Source of the DNA: JAGPCK01 sp964535575
GTDB lineage: Bacteria > Bacteroidota > Bacteroidia > UKL13-3
Assembly (NCBI GenBank): GCA_964535575.1
Contig: CAZHTC010000002.1
Coordinates: forward strand, 310,001-374,000
Length of the DNA: 64,000 nt
Direction: 5' to 3'
The stretch's first letter is position 1; the number at the start of each line of letters is the position of its first letter. A program made the position numbers and the translations under genes. Below are positions 27,801 to 35,602 of this stretch, piece by piece. The notes below the pieces were generated by a model. The model saw nothing but the letters and a program-made list of their open reading frames with translations, ran no database searches and was not told where the DNA came from.

Positions 27801-29091
27801 CGGGCAAAGTAATAATACTACATTGCCTGGCTTTAATCCAAAACCGGGTAATCTGGGGCAGGATTGGGATTTAAATGCTCCGGGATTGGATTTTATTTTT
27901 GGTTCACAGGATCCCGACTTCAGGTACCGGGCGGCACGAAACGGATGGATAAGCAATGACCTTCGGATTGCATCTCAATTCTCACAGGGTAAAACCACCA
28001 ATTTTAATATCAGAGCTATTCTTGAACCCATTCCCGATATGCGGGTGGAGGTTACCATGAAGCGCGATTTTAGTATTACGCATAGTGCAAACTTCAAGTA
28101 CGATACTACCAATAGTTTTAATGATTTCAGAGATCTGGGTGCTATTGAGAGCGGAACGTTCAGCATGACGTTTAACATTTTTAATACTGCTTTTAAAGAT
28201 CCGGATGCCACCTTCAAGAAATTTGTAGGAAGCAGGTATACCATTGCCAAACGTTTGCAAAACAGTAATCCTTTTTATTCGGTTGGAACCGATCCGAAAG
28301 GTTTTCCTAAGGGATATAGTGGTGGGCAGCAGGAGGTGCTGATGTATTCCTTTCTGTCGGCCTATTCAGGTAAAAGTCCCGACAGGCAGAAACTTCAGCT
28401 TTTCCCAAGTTTGCCCGATATGAACTGGCGAATTACCTACAACGGTTTAAGTAAACTGGAATTGCTAAAGGAATATACCTCCAATGTGAGCATAAGCCAT
28501 AGTTACAGTTCGGTATACAGTATTCCAAAGTATACCACTTCGGTAAATTATTTCCCGGGACTCGACAGTTCGGGGCTTATTCAACCTAAATACATTGTTT
28601 CATCGGTGAGTATTACCGAGCGTTTTGCACCGTTACTTGGAGTTGATGTAACATTTTTGAATAGTTTAACAACCAGTTTTAGTTACAACACCGATCGTAC
28701 CTTAAATCTTGCTATTACCAATTCCCAGATTACCGAATCAAGGAATAAAGAATACACCATTGGTATTGGGTACAGGCCAAAGGAGCTTAAAATACCTTTC
28801 ATAAGCGCGCGCGGACGTCAAACCGTGTTAAAGAATGATATTAATATGCGAATGGACTTCTCCATTCGCGATAACAGAACCATTGTACGTAAAATTGACC
28901 AGTCGATTGACAACCAGCCGGTGAATGGAAATAAAGTGATAACTATACGGCCAACCATCGACTACATGATTAATGAAAAATTGAACATCAGGATTTTCTA
29001 TGATCGAAGGGTAACCAAACCGGCCACTTCCAATACGTTCCCGACTGCCATTACCAGTGGCGGATTTTCGATGCGGTACACAATTCAGTAA
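21892..29091 (+). CDS. sprA: SprA, outer-membrane translocon of the type IX secretion system
   Basis: 2399 residues, the size expected for SprA/Sov, a 36-strand beta-barrel through which T9SS cargo crosses the outer membrane and which is needed for gliding in motile species. Start is TTG, because a TAA lies three codons upstream and the next residues make a signal sequence (FKNIFLVTLSSAVVSLMWGA). Landmarks: a Pro/Lys-rich early region, repeated strand-rich segments, a DDFEGSETPIDLKGQNNW block (about 845-862), VWFNELRVSDFINRGGW (about 1515), a Lys-rich cytoplasm-like loop near 1905-1945 (EEKARE EEKKKPKK), and a C-terminus of barrel strands ending SMRYTIQ. It would export the two T9SS cargo proteins in this window. 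17 bp after ruvA. Confidence 0.95.
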   Translation: MAPGFKNIFLVTLSSAVVSLMWGATPSGEITRTKLDNLYNWVEEDGPEGDSTKKNNMPYPIKDRKPWERKKKNPLDLQDPPNMEEEVVLDEDGKNFNITNKVGSQPYGLPATQEFNQFLKEEQKKTQQQYFQQRSKAQNFVKGGGIIPPLNVGPKIFDRIFGSGVIDIKPQGTAELIFSGNFNTVRNPAFTARQQRTGQFDFKQKIQLNVQGSVGDKLKVSMNYDTEATFDFENQTKLNYTGKEDEIIKKIELGNVSLPLQSSLIQGSQSLFGIKTQMQFGRLTWTSVYSQQKGKITETEISGGAQITKFDIQCDNYEANKHFFLAHLFRDNYNTWLSSLPVIASPVLITRIEVWVTNKSGAYEGVRDVLGVQDFGEWDTAHMANKTPDVVDFNGERAPSNRSNKLYNTFALSSDSSLRNSYEVIQTLQDQSKIYSTYLEPVRDYQLLNYARQLSANEYILNEKLGYISLNNALNSDEMLCVAYEYTINGVPYKVGEFSTDIPANSARPNVLFLKMLKGQNIRPDYPMWDLMMKNIYSLGAYQVQPKDFRMNIIYADDPSGSDLNYIPAAGESKLQGVPLLTVLNLDRMNVQQEPTPDGNFDFLERYTVISSNGRIIFPVTEPFGSYLRTKFVDSTKANYYTFQELYDSTRFAAMQIPQKNKFFLRGSYQSAAGSEIPLGSINVPKGSVKVTANGTLLTEGTDFIVDYSAGRVRIINTGLLSSGAVIKVSSESNTMFNIQQKTLMGSRFDFKASNDVIFGGTVMYLREKPLTPKVNIGEEPIANMVIGVDGSINKQSRWLTKMVDKLPFIETKEMSSVQFSGEYARLFPGVQKMIGKGGNAYIDDFEGSETPIDLKGQNNWMLASIPQGQPTLFPEASLGNNNLGLGFRRALLSWYSIDPLFTQDMNLTPKHIKEDLDQRSSHMVRAVTIDEIWPSKKIQQGMPTTLQTFDLAFYPYKRGPYNYTINGLNGAGQLTNPQNNWGGIMRRLETNDFEAANIDYIEIWMMDPYMEYKKYGVTNPGELYINLGNVSEDVLKDSRKSFENGLPKDVDILGTKTDTTAWGRVPIVPTINFAFDSDPNARKRQDAGLDGLIDDDEIGYFNASYLQKVQTAFGPASQAYLNALEDPSGDNFHYFRGTDFDNNEIPILVRYQRINSHEGNSPTPDQSPESYPTAITNTPDDEDLNKDFTINELEEYYQYRVDISENGLQVGKNYVTDRVVKYDKELANGKKDSAVWFQIKIPVHDYESKIGQISDFKSIRFMRMFLRGFSDSMILRFAQINLVRADWRKYTNSLVRPGEHIPIDPNDLTDFVVSTVNIEENSKRTPIIYTLPPGIIREQDISNPQPVQLNEQSLSLKVCNLKDGDAKAVFKTTVFDIRNYKKLKMFLHAEGDNLKPGELTAFIRLGTDLTNNYYEYEIPLTPTAYGTADPNLIWPSVNEISADIEDFYLAKQNRTSNNVSLTVPYTITIGTRKITVLGLPDLSNVKVIMLGVRNPKRSDDNPLDDALPKCGEVWFNELRVSDFINRGGWATTGRVVTKLADFGTLNGSVNYYSVGWGGIDKKLNERSLKEQLQLSFASNFELGKFFPVKSGISIPMFYSYSQTSIKPLYNPLNPDIKLSTALKTSNVAERQRIIAASEDFTTQRSINFTNIRKNRVGSQKAHVYDVENLSFSYSYSEIYKRNEFIEYQLTKNYQVVGAYSFNFQNKPVQPFKKVKPKSLVLVKEFNFNYLPSVATVRYTFDRRFGETIYRNNDSKNTIIAPLYDKNYTMTRFYELRWDLTRSLKLDYTATVNARIDEPAGKINTQEARDSIRANLLRMGRTTNFNQTAALTYNVPINKIPALNWVTVSTRYSAQYTWQTAPPAADSLGNTITNQQAKTINGQLNMTGLYNKSKFLQKINNPAMAKKLEEKAREEEKKKPKKYTLKTRPGTTKKDTIWEKVKPKKKFEASPIVKSGFRLLMSLRSVTFSYGQSNNTTLPGFNPKPGNLGQDWDLNAPGLDFIFGSQDPDFRYRAARNGWISNDLRIASQFSQGKTTNFNIRAILEPIPDMRVEVTMKRDFSITHSANFKYDTTNSFNDFRDLGAIESGTFSMTFNIFNTAFKDPDATFKKFVGSRYTIAKRLQNSNPFYSVGTDPKGFPKGYSGGQQEVLMYSFLSAYSGKSPDRQKLQLFPSLPDMNWRITYNGLSKLELLKEYTSNVSISHSYSSVYSIPKYTTSVNYFPGLDSSGLIQPKYIVSSVSITERFAPLLGVDVTFLNSLTTSFSYNTDRTLNLAITNSQITESRNKEYTIGIGYRPKELKIPFISARGRQTVLKNDINMRMDFSIRDNRTIVRKIDQSIDNQPVNGNKVITIRPTIDYMINEKLNIRIFYDRRVTKPATSNTFPTAITSGGFSMRYTIQ

Positions 29092-29146
29092 AAAATATTA
29101 GGTATTCCTGTCTGATTGTTTTTATTTAGCCGAAAATTTGAAGAAT

Positions 29147-29527
29147 ATGAATTTTCCAGACACCCTCAAGTACACCAAAGACCACGAATGGGTTTCCGTT
29201 CAGGGCAATATTGCAACTATCGGAATCACCGATTTCGCTCAAAGCGAATTGGGAGATATTGTTTTTGTTGACATTAACTCAGTGGGCACAACCATTGCTC
29301 AGCATGGTGTATTCGGAACGGTTGAGGCGGTTAAAACCGTTTCCGACCTTTTTATGCCTGTTTCAGGTAAAGTGGTAGAGAAAAATGGCGGACTTGATTC
29401 AAACCCTGAATCGGTAAATCAGGATGCCTACGGAACCGGATGGATGGTGAAAGTAGAAATGACCAACACGGCAGAATTAGCTGACCTGATGGATGCCGGA
29501 GCATACCGCTCTCTGATTGGGCAGTAG
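29147..29527 (+). CDS. gcvH: Glycine cleavage system H protein
   Basis: 126 residues from the ATG at 29147; a TTG three codons upstream is less likely because the family starts directly at this position. It carries the lipoyl group that shuttles the aminomethyl arm between the P, T and L proteins of glycine cleavage. The lipoylation site is Lys63 in VFGTVEAVKTVSDL. Flanking motifs HEWV, ITDFAQSELGDIVFVD and the NPESVNQDAYGTGWM segment are all family-typical. Cytoplasmic. The P protein gene lies 6 kb downstream on the same strand, separated by an opposite-strand operon. The vanZ-like gene follows after 5 bp. Confidence 0.96.
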   Translation: MNFPDTLKYTKDHEWVSVQGNIATIGITDFAQSELGDIVFVDINSVGTTIAQHGVFGTVEAVKTVSDLFMPVSGKVVEKNGGLDSNPESVNQDAYGTGWMVKVEMTNTAELADLMDAGAYRSLIGQ

Positions 29528-29532
29528 TTTTT

Positions 29533-29937
29533 TTGATTAAAACGTTTTTTAAATATTATATCAATGCGATAGCCTGGGGAGCAGTTATTCTGCTCCTTTG
29601 TGCTTTACAGGGTGACGAGTTTCCGTCTTTTCACTGGGATTTTTCCTTTTCGTTTGATAAACTGGTGCATCTCTTTTTTTATGCCGTACTGAGTTTGTTG
29701 CTTATAGTGGCGCGGGTAAAACAATACCGGTATTCTCCAAAACGTTTTGGTGCAGTACGAGCGGCTTTGGCTGTAAGCATTTTTTACGGAATGCTGGTAG
29801 AGGCATTGCAGGCGTTTGTTTTTTTTCAGCGTTCAGCCGACTGGAATGATGTTGTGGCAAATACCACCGGAAGCATTATCGGAGTTGCGTTGTTTTATGC
29901 TATCTACGGAAACTCGGCACTAAAAAAAGATACTTAA
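29533..29937 (+). CDS. VanZ-like family membrane protein
   Basis: 134 residues from a TTG start 5 bp after gcvH. Three or four membrane helices: about 8-25 (INAIAWGAVILLLCAL), 40-60 (DKLVHLFFYAVLSLLLIV), 75-95 and 105-125. The VanZ-like signature is the H-x-x-x-Y in the second helix (DKLVHLFFYAVLS) and the E-x-x-Q-x-F motif with a following D-x-x-x-N (EALQAFVFFQRSADWNDVVAN). VanZ gives teicoplanin resistance in enterococci, but most chromosomal relatives have no known role. Co-transcribed with gcvH by position. Its stop overlaps the convergent menC stop by 4 bp. Confidence 0.88.
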   Translation: MIKTFFKYYINAIAWGAVILLLCALQGDEFPSFHWDFSFSFDKLVHLFFYAVLSLLLIVARVKQYRYSPKRFGAVRAALAVSIFYGMLVEALQAFVFFQRSADWNDVVANTTGSIIGVALFYAIYGNSALKKDT

Positions 29938-30995
29938 ACAACTTTCCACCTTTTGCCGTAACGATAATGCAGCGCTCCGCCTTCAATTTCAAGCGGAGAT
30001 TCAAAATTTGTTGTGTAAAGCTGTCCTGTTCCAAGTCCCTGCGGAATAACAACCGGGAGGGTAGATGTGTATTGTGCAATGGCATTTAGGCCAATATTAC
30101 TTTCGAGGGCCGAAGTCATCCAGTAGCCAATGGATAATTTAGTTGCCCGTTTTATCCAGTTTTCGCATCGGGCAAAACCTCCAAGCAAACCCGGTTTAAG
30201 AATGAGGAAATCGGGCGAAATTGTTTTCAGAAGTAAATCTTCCTGTTTTGATTCTATTATTCCTATCAGTTCTTCATCGAGGGCCACAGGAATTTTACTT
30301 TTAAGGCATACTTCATTCATTAATTCCCATTGTCCGGCTTTAACAGGTTGCTCAATAGAATGAATATCAAAACGGGCCAAATCATTCAGTTGTTCAAACA
30401 CAGAATCTGATCCAAATGCGCCATTGGCATCTACTCTTAATTCAATTTGAAAGGGGTTGTATTTTTTTCTCACTGTTTCCAAAAGCCGGCATTCTTCATC
30501 AAAATCAAGAGCTCCTATCTTCAGTTTCACGCAGGTGAATCCGGAATTAATTTTTTCCTCTACCTGCTTCAGCATGTTTTCAGCGGTATCCATCCACACG
30601 AGTCCGTTTATGGGTATCGCTTTTTTTGATTGAGTGAATAACGAGTTAAACAGCATAAACCGGCCTCCGTTTTTCCAATCGAGTATTGCACTTTCTATAG
30701 CAAAAAGCAGCGATGGGTAAGAACGAATACCAAGCGCATCGGCAAGTTCCTCGATGGGAAGTGAGAGTAAAGCAGGGGTATCGGTAAGTTGTTCGCAGGT
30801 TTTAGCAACCGATAATTCGTAATCCGGCTTATCATCCAGACTTAGTCCGGGTAACGTTCCGGCTTCGCCCCAACCGGTGCTTTCCCCATCATCTATTTTT
30901 ATTAGGTAAAAAGTACGTGTGGTTAGTACACCGCGCGAAGTGACTGCTGGTTTTTTAAATTGAAAAGTATGCGGGTGATACGAACAGGTGATCAT
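29934..30995 (-). CDS. menC: o-Succinylbenzoate synthase
   Basis: 353 residues, enolase superfamily (muconate lactonising subgroup). Dehydrates SHCHC to o-succinylbenzoate in menaquinone synthesis. Seen in order: an N-terminal capping domain with FKKPAVTSRGVLTTRTFYLI and GWGEAGTLPGLS; the catalytic KLK motif (CVKLKIGALDF, about 150); metal ligands in RVDANGAF (about 188), EQP (about 214) and DEEL (about 240); and the second catalytic Lys in LKPGLLGG (about 263). Cytoplasmic. The start overlaps the menA stop by 4 bp, and it is the last gene of a five-gene minus-strand operon. The other men genes are outside the window. Confidence 0.93.
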   Translation of the reverse strand: MITCSYHPHTFQFKKPAVTSRGVLTTRTFYLIKIDDGESTGWGEAGTLPGLSLDDKPDYELSVAKTCEQLTDTPALLSLPIEELADALGIRSYPSLLFAIESAILDWKNGGRFMLFNSLFTQSKKAIPINGLVWMDTAENMLKQVEEKINSGFTCVKLKIGALDFDEECRLLETVRKKYNPFQIELRVDANGAFGSDSVFEQLNDLARFDIHSIEQPVKAGQWELMNEVCLKSKIPVALDEELIGIIESKQEDLLLKTISPDFLILKPGLLGGFARCENWIKRATKLSIGYWMTSALESNIGLNAIAQYTSTLPVVIPQGLGTGQLYTTNFESPLEIEGGALHYRYGKRWKVV

Positions 30996-31951
30996 TTATA
31001 AAAATAGCTAAAAAACCAGCCAAATAACAAATCGGAAAAGAAAAGGAAACTTAACAAATTACTGGCTCCGAAAAGGAGGATAAGAAACAGGGTGCTAAGG
31101 GATAGTTGTTTCAATAGCTTGTTATAGATTACTGAAGGAGGGGTTCTCCATACACTGATAGTGTTCGAAATGATCAACGGAAATCCTAGAATGTAAAGAA
31201 AGTCGAACAGGTTACTATATCTGGTTATGGAGAATATAAGTAGAAAAAAAAGAGCGGTACTAATTAGAAACAGATGATACTTTTTGGCCGCATTTTCCCC
31301 CAGTTGTACCGGAATGGTAATTTTGCCACTTGCTTTGTCATTTTCAATATCTCTTATATTATTTACGTTTAATACACCTGCGGCCAGTAAACCGGTGGAT
31401 GCTGCCGGAAGAACCATGATCCATTTCAGGTAACCAATTTGTAAATAAGCCGAGGCCAGCACCGCAAAAAGTCCGAAGAAAAGAAATACAGCAATATCAC
31501 CGAAGCCTTTGTACCCATAAGCTTTTTTACCTACAGTATATTTTATCGCAGCTGTGATAGCCGTTAGGCCAAGTGCAAATAGAAATAGAAAAGTGTAATT
31601 CAGTTCTCCTATAGTTTTTATCAGCAGGCTAACTCCGGTGATGAGCGAAAGCAAAACAAATACAAGAATCATTCTGCGCATTTGTCTGGGTTTTATTTCT
31701 CCACTTTGCAGAGCACGTGTATTCCCAATCCGGTTGTCGTTATCCGTTCCTTTTATAAAGTCTCCATAATCATTGGCCAGGTTAGACAGAATCTGCAGCT
31801 CAAATGCTGTTGCCAGTGTCAGGAAAAAAATGTTAAGGGAGGAAGTGTTTGTAATATCGTAAATGAATGCCAGAATATTCCCCATAAGCACACTGGCTGC
31901 AGCTAAGGGCAGGGTGCGTAACCGGAATGCATTTATCCAGGCCTTATTCAT
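30992..31951 (-). CDS. menA: 1,4-Dihydroxy-2-naphthoate polyprenyltransferase
   Basis: 319 residues, UbiA family. Attaches the polyprenyl chain to DHNA, giving demethylmenaquinone, at the cytoplasmic membrane. Eight or nine membrane helices are visible. The two Asp-rich motifs are NLANDYGDFIKGTDNDNRIG (about 58-77) and NNIRDIENDKASGK (about 198-211), which bind the prenyl diphosphate through Mg. The start AFRLRTLPLAAASVLMGN is MenA-like. Overlaps menC (downstream) and the unknown secreted protein gene (upstream) by 4 bp each, so the operon is translationally coupled. Confidence 0.95.
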   Translation of the reverse strand: MNKAWINAFRLRTLPLAAASVLMGNILAFIYDITNTSSLNIFFLTLATAFELQILSNLANDYGDFIKGTDNDNRIGNTRALQSGEIKPRQMRRMILVFVLLSLITGVSLLIKTIGELNYTFLFLFALGLTAITAAIKYTVGKKAYGYKGFGDIAVFLFFGLFAVLASAYLQIGYLKWIMVLPAASTGLLAAGVLNVNNIRDIENDKASGKITIPVQLGENAAKKYHLFLISTALFFLLIFSITRYSNLFDFLYILGFPLIISNTISVWRTPPSVIYNKLLKQLSLSTLFLILLFGASNLLSFLFFSDLLFGWFFSYFYK

Positions 31952-32511
31952 TTTTTCTCGGGTTCCTTTATTTCACTCAGTTTTTTGGTATATTGGGCTA
32001 CCAGTAATAAAAACTGTTCTTTTAATTTCCCATTACTATATCCTGCCGGATAAGGGGAACTGGTTCCTTTGGGTGTTTTCTGAATGAGCCGGTCATCCTT
32101 AAAGTAGTAACTGCAACTGAAAATTACGGCTGGTTTTTTTTGTATTTCCCCATTGGGCAACGTGTCGGATTGCACAGCCTGAATTTGTTCATACACAAAT
32201 ATCAGTTTCCCTTCGTATAAGTAGAATTCTCTGGTGCGTCTTCCCAAATGATGTTTGGTATGTTCTTTTATAATGCACAGCTTCCCTTTGTTAAAATATC
32301 CGAATAGCTCACCAACAATATAACTTTTGTTATCCTCCGAGTCAATTTCAGTTATAAATGCAGACTTTTTTAAGTAATTGGGGAATTCGGCCAATTCAAG
32401 GTACTTGTACTTGATGTTGGCAATATCCTGCTTAAAATCACTTTGTGCAGAAGCAAAGTTGATATTACCGGCCAGCAGCAATGCAAAAAAGAATATTCGT
32501 ATAAAGTTCAA
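31948..32511 (-). CDS. Secreted protein of unknown function in the men operon
   Basis: 187 residues. Signal peptide about 1-22 (MNFIRIFFFALLLAGNINFASAQ), cleavage before SDF. The mature protein is a mix of predicted beta-strands (SYIVGELFGYFNKGKLCIIKEH, REFYLYEGKLIFVYEQ, VIFSCSYYFKDDRLIQ), recalling small DUF-type periplasmic beta proteins, and a helical lysine-rich C-terminus. No catalytic motif is recognised. It lies between the lipoprotein pair and menA with 4-bp overlaps on both sides, so its expression is tied to both. Confidence 0.75.
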   Translation of the reverse strand: MNFIRIFFFALLLAGNINFASAQSDFKQDIANIKYKYLELAEFPNYLKKSAFITEIDSEDNKSYIVGELFGYFNKGKLCIIKEHTKHHLGRRTREFYLYEGKLIFVYEQIQAVQSDTLPNGEIQKKPAVIFSCSYYFKDDRLIQKTPKGTSSPYPAGYSNGKLKEQFLLLVAQYTKKLSEIKEPEKK

Positions 32512-33920
32512 TTAAAAATAAGTTTATATAAATCGGGAATAACCGTATTGGAAATATATTCAGCCGCATTTTTATAGGCATTCATCCCGGCTTCATCTGC
32601 TGTTAATTTTATTCCTTTAATATCTGTTTTAGACTGGGTGTAAACAATCTCATTCGCCCTTCTTACAGTCAAATTAAATTTCAACTGTGCATTTACCATT
32701 TCGTAGGCCACATTTCCTTTGGTGGTATTGGCATCGAGTTCAAGTATATAATCAGCTTCTTTTTTGTCTAAGGTAAGTTGAAGCCCGGCATCAAAAAGTT
32801 TTTTATCAATTAGTTTCATCAGATACGGTTCTTCTAGTAGATTTCCCATGTTTTTTTCGATTCCAGTGCTGTAAAATTTTGGGGCAATCACTGTGAGCAG
32901 AATACTTCCGGCAGGTTTTACTATCCGGTCAATAAAAGGCTTAATATCGTTCCAGTTGGTATCGGCTGAGCAAATCGCTTCTATATCGGGGGTAGCATCA
33001 ATTTGCTGATATGCCTGATTGCTTGTTACTTTTTTAAGAATTAAATTAATTTTTCCCTGATCGTTTGATTTGGCTTTTTCCGTCAATTCTCCTTTACCGG
33101 ACGAAAATTTAAATGCCACCGGCAGGTTAGTAGCTTTTTGTCCCGATGCGGTGGTGTTTACAGTTAAAACTTTATTTAAAGGCATTCCGAATTTTACTGT
33201 TGCAGTGCTTTCGGCAAAATTTATTTTTATGGAATTGATGAGATTTTGCAAATTATTAAACGACTCATTTACCAGAAAAATCTGTTTCCCTTTGTAGTCT
33301 GTCTCAACAGCTTCATTCAGGTAGTTTTTCATTGCAGCCAATGCTTTGCAGTAAAACAAAACAGCAGCGGCATATTGATTATCTGTGGTGAACCTATCGG
33401 CTTGTTCCAGAAAATTTAATGAGGTGGCAGAGGCGTGGGATAATTTTTCCTGTTGTCTTTTTTTGTATTCGTATTTTGACAAACGGAGAAATACCCAATA
33501 TTCTTTTTCTCCGTCATATTCATCTGCAATCGTATATCCTTCAATATTGGTATTTACACTTGCTTTTGACGAGGTGAGGTAATCCTGCTGAAATTTATAG
33601 TCACGGTTAATCGTGATAAGGTAAGAGTTACTGTTTATCTTCACTTCAATCTGGGAGCAAAGCATATGTAGAGCTTGTTTACGTGCCAGATTTTTATAAT
33701 CACGATCGCCCGGTTTTTTGTCGACTCCGGCAATGCCAATATAATAATCGGGATCTATAGGTTGCTTTACTGCCCACGAGGGTAAATTCGATACAGTGGT
33801 TACCTCAACGGCTTCTTTAACGGGTTTATTCTTTTTGGAACGCTGGGCATGGCATCCTACAAGTATCAGCAACAGAAACACTCCTGTTGTATAAAACGAA
33901 AGCGGAAGTTTTTTCTTCAT
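32508..33920 (-). CDS. LPP20-family lipoprotein
   Basis: 470 residues. Lipoprotein signal MKKKLPLSFYTTGVFLLLILVGC with lipobox LVGC. The N-terminal mature part (about 45-165) fits LPP20: LPSWAVKQPIDPDYYIGIAGV, DYKNLARKQALHMLCSQIEVKI, then VFLRLSKYEYKKRQQEKL. The remaining 300 residues contain an Ig-like stretch (about 215-320: PVAFKFSSGKGELTEKAKS) and a C-terminal domain (about 350-470) with EKNMGNLLEEPYLMKLIDKKL. LPP20 proteins sit in the outer membrane or periplasm; in flagellated bacteria the FlgP relative works with FlgO. The CsgG/FlgO-like gene directly upstream shares a base with this start, suggesting a similar two-lipoprotein assembly. Confidence 0.8.
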   Translation of the reverse strand: MKKKLPLSFYTTGVFLLLILVGCHAQRSKKNKPVKEAVEVTTVSNLPSWAVKQPIDPDYYIGIAGVDKKPGDRDYKNLARKQALHMLCSQIEVKINSNSYLITINRDYKFQQDYLTSSKASVNTNIEGYTIADEYDGEKEYWVFLRLSKYEYKKRQQEKLSHASATSLNFLEQADRFTTDNQYAAAVLFYCKALAAMKNYLNEAVETDYKGKQIFLVNESFNNLQNLINSIKINFAESTATVKFGMPLNKVLTVNTTASGQKATNLPVAFKFSSGKGELTEKAKSNDQGKINLILKKVTSNQAYQQIDATPDIEAICSADTNWNDIKPFIDRIVKPAGSILLTVIAPKFYSTGIEKNMGNLLEEPYLMKLIDKKLFDAGLQLTLDKKEADYILELDANTTKGNVAYEMVNAQLKFNLTVRRANEIVYTQSKTDIKGIKLTADEAGMNAYKNAAEYISNTVIPDLYKLIFN

Positions 33921-35290
33921 TATTGATAACTGATCTGTCGGTGGTATTCCAGAATATCATACGCAATATTGCGGGCAATTTTTCGAAGAAGTTCACTTTG
34001 TAATTCTTCGTTTGTTTTAAGCTGCTGCCTTCCCGAAAACATATTTCTAAAGGAATTTACGGTGCCGGTATTCCCGTAAAGAATATCGTTAATCGGGTAT
34101 ATCTGATTCAATTTAACCGTTCTCATCGGAACAGCATAGTGAACCTCATCCTTTTGATTATCTGCAAAGGTTTTATTGTATAAAATCTTTCCGGTCTCAG
34201 ACGATACAAGTTTGAATTCGGCTGCAAACTTAAAAGTAATGGATGAATAATATTCGTTGTAGTAAAACGGAGACGACTCCCTGCGGGTAAGGGTTTCCCC
34301 TGCAGCATTTTTGTAGGTTACGTTGTAAATTTCGTACCCCAGTTTATAATTTTTTGTTGGTTTGGTTTCGCTAGCAGTGTACTCAATAATATTTATGAAA
34401 AATGCATTTTGTATTCCGATAAGTTTTCCGGCACTGATGGCTTTATTTTCGTCAACCACACCGCTCATATTCAGTTTTTGTTCAGCAATAAGTTTATCAA
34501 TATTATCGCGGTCAATTAACTGGATAAAAGGGTTGTTTGCTTTGGTTATTTCATCCGTAATCAACCCGGCCATCACCCTTTGTACGGCTTTATTTGCTTT
34601 TTTATCGTCAATGAAAAACCCAATAGTAACCGTTCCCTTTTCCAACGCTTCGGCCCGCAGTTGTTCGGTATTTTTATATTTACAGGTATAGGAGCATATT
34701 TTATTAAACTGGTCATATGCTTTGACATACTTTTTCTGACTTAATAAATCAACTCCTGATCGGTATAATGGCTCAAGCGTGGCAGTTTCTTTTAGCGATT
34801 TAATGTCTTTGTATGCCGGGTCGAAGTTCAGCACCTCTTTAAAACTTTTTTCGGCTCCTTCAAAATCATCCTTTTTCAAAAACTCAAGACCTTCGTTATA
34901 TTTTTGTTCAAGGTATTTGCTTACGGCTGTTTGATAATCGTCCTGATAATGGTCGTCCCATTTAAGATAAACTCCCAGTAGCCCTAAGTCCTTAAAGTAC
35001 TTTTCCGCATTTCGGTATGCATACACAGCTTCTTTGAGTTTATCGGTATTATAGGCCCTGAAAAATTCTTCATAATAATCGTTAAGCACTTTCTGACCGG
35101 TATTTTTAAGCCCTATCTGAGCCTCAATATTGCGGTTATTATATCTAACGGCATCGTAGTAATAATTTGCGGCTTCCCTGTACATTCCTGCAGTTTCTAA
35201 TTTTTGCCCTTTCTTGGTAAGCGACCGCGAAGGGTTGCAGGCAAATAGTAAAAAAGAGGCGAAAAGGAAAAGGAGGTATTTTTGCTTCAT
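33920..35290 (-). CDS. CsgG/FlgO-like lipoprotein with N-terminal TPR-type repeats
   Basis: 456 residues from the ATG at 35290. An in-frame ATG at 35341 is rejected because the internal start gives a clean lipoprotein signal (MKQKYLLFLFASFLLFAC). The N-terminal half (about 25-205) is helical and TPR-like (ETAGMYREAANYYYDAVRYN, EGLEFLKKDDFEGAEKSF, LLSQKKYVKAYDQFNKI). About 215-330 resembles the CsgG/FlgO domain: GFFIDDKKANKAVQRVMAGL, NPFIQLIDRDNIDKLIAEQ, KLIGIQNAFFINIIEY. CsgG forms the curli pore in other phyla; no curlin gene is here. First gene of the five-gene operon ending with menA and menC. Confidence 0.78.
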   Translation of the reverse strand: MKQKYLLFLFASFLLFACNPSRSLTKKGQKLETAGMYREAANYYYDAVRYNNRNIEAQIGLKNTGQKVLNDYYEEFFRAYNTDKLKEAVYAYRNAEKYFKDLGLLGVYLKWDDHYQDDYQTAVSKYLEQKYNEGLEFLKKDDFEGAEKSFKEVLNFDPAYKDIKSLKETATLEPLYRSGVDLLSQKKYVKAYDQFNKICSYTCKYKNTEQLRAEALEKGTVTIGFFIDDKKANKAVQRVMAGLITDEITKANNPFIQLIDRDNIDKLIAEQKLNMSGVVDENKAISAGKLIGIQNAFFINIIEYTASETKPTKNYKLGYEIYNVTYKNAAGETLTRRESSPFYYNEYYSSITFKFAAEFKLVSSETGKILYNKTFADNQKDEVHYAVPMRTVKLNQIYPINDILYGNTGTVNSFRNMFSGRQQLKTNEELQSELLRKIARNIAYDILEYHRQISYQ

Positions 35291-35410
35291 ATCAGGATAC
35301 AATCTTAGCTTTTTAAGTGCTTTCTGCAAAGAAAGAGCCAATTTAGTTAATGTTGAGTTTCAGAGTTTTTGGAATTCAAAGCAAAAAAGTTCATTCGCCC
35401 GACAGGGGAG

Positions 35411-35427
35411 AACTGTTTAAAACAGTT
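35411..35427. promoter_or_regulatory. 17-bp palindrome in the gap between the CsgG-like operon and gcvP
   Basis: AACTGTTT-A-AAACAGTT is an inverted repeat with perfect 8-bp arms around one base, about 120 bp upstream of the CsgG-like start and 175 bp upstream of gcvP. Size and symmetry suit a dimeric regulator, but none can be named. The rest of the 35291-35602 gap shows only the gcvP -7 element. Confidence 0.4.
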
Positions 35428-35569
35428 TAACCCGGCAAAAAAACAGGATAAGAATTGATTAATCAGAATGGTTAGAGGATTTATCTATCTGGTTCAGCAG
35501 GGCATATTTCCCTGAAAATAATCATATTTCTAAAATGGAATAACCCTGTTATCCTTTAGCTAAAAAGTT

Positions 35570-35577
35570 TACTTTTG
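35570..35577 (+). promoter_or_regulatory. Probable -7 element of gcvP
   Basis: TACTTTTG fits TAnnTTTG, 25 nt before the ATG at 35603. The -33 region has TGTTAT rather than TTTG, so it is only a partial match. Confidence 0.45.
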
Positions 35578-35602
35578 CTGAACTTTTTAAATAAATCATT
35601 AC

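Noticed and set aside
35411..35427. Replication origin or dif-like site
   Set aside because: A single short palindrome without DnaA boxes or an arm structure fitting XerCD sites is not enough.
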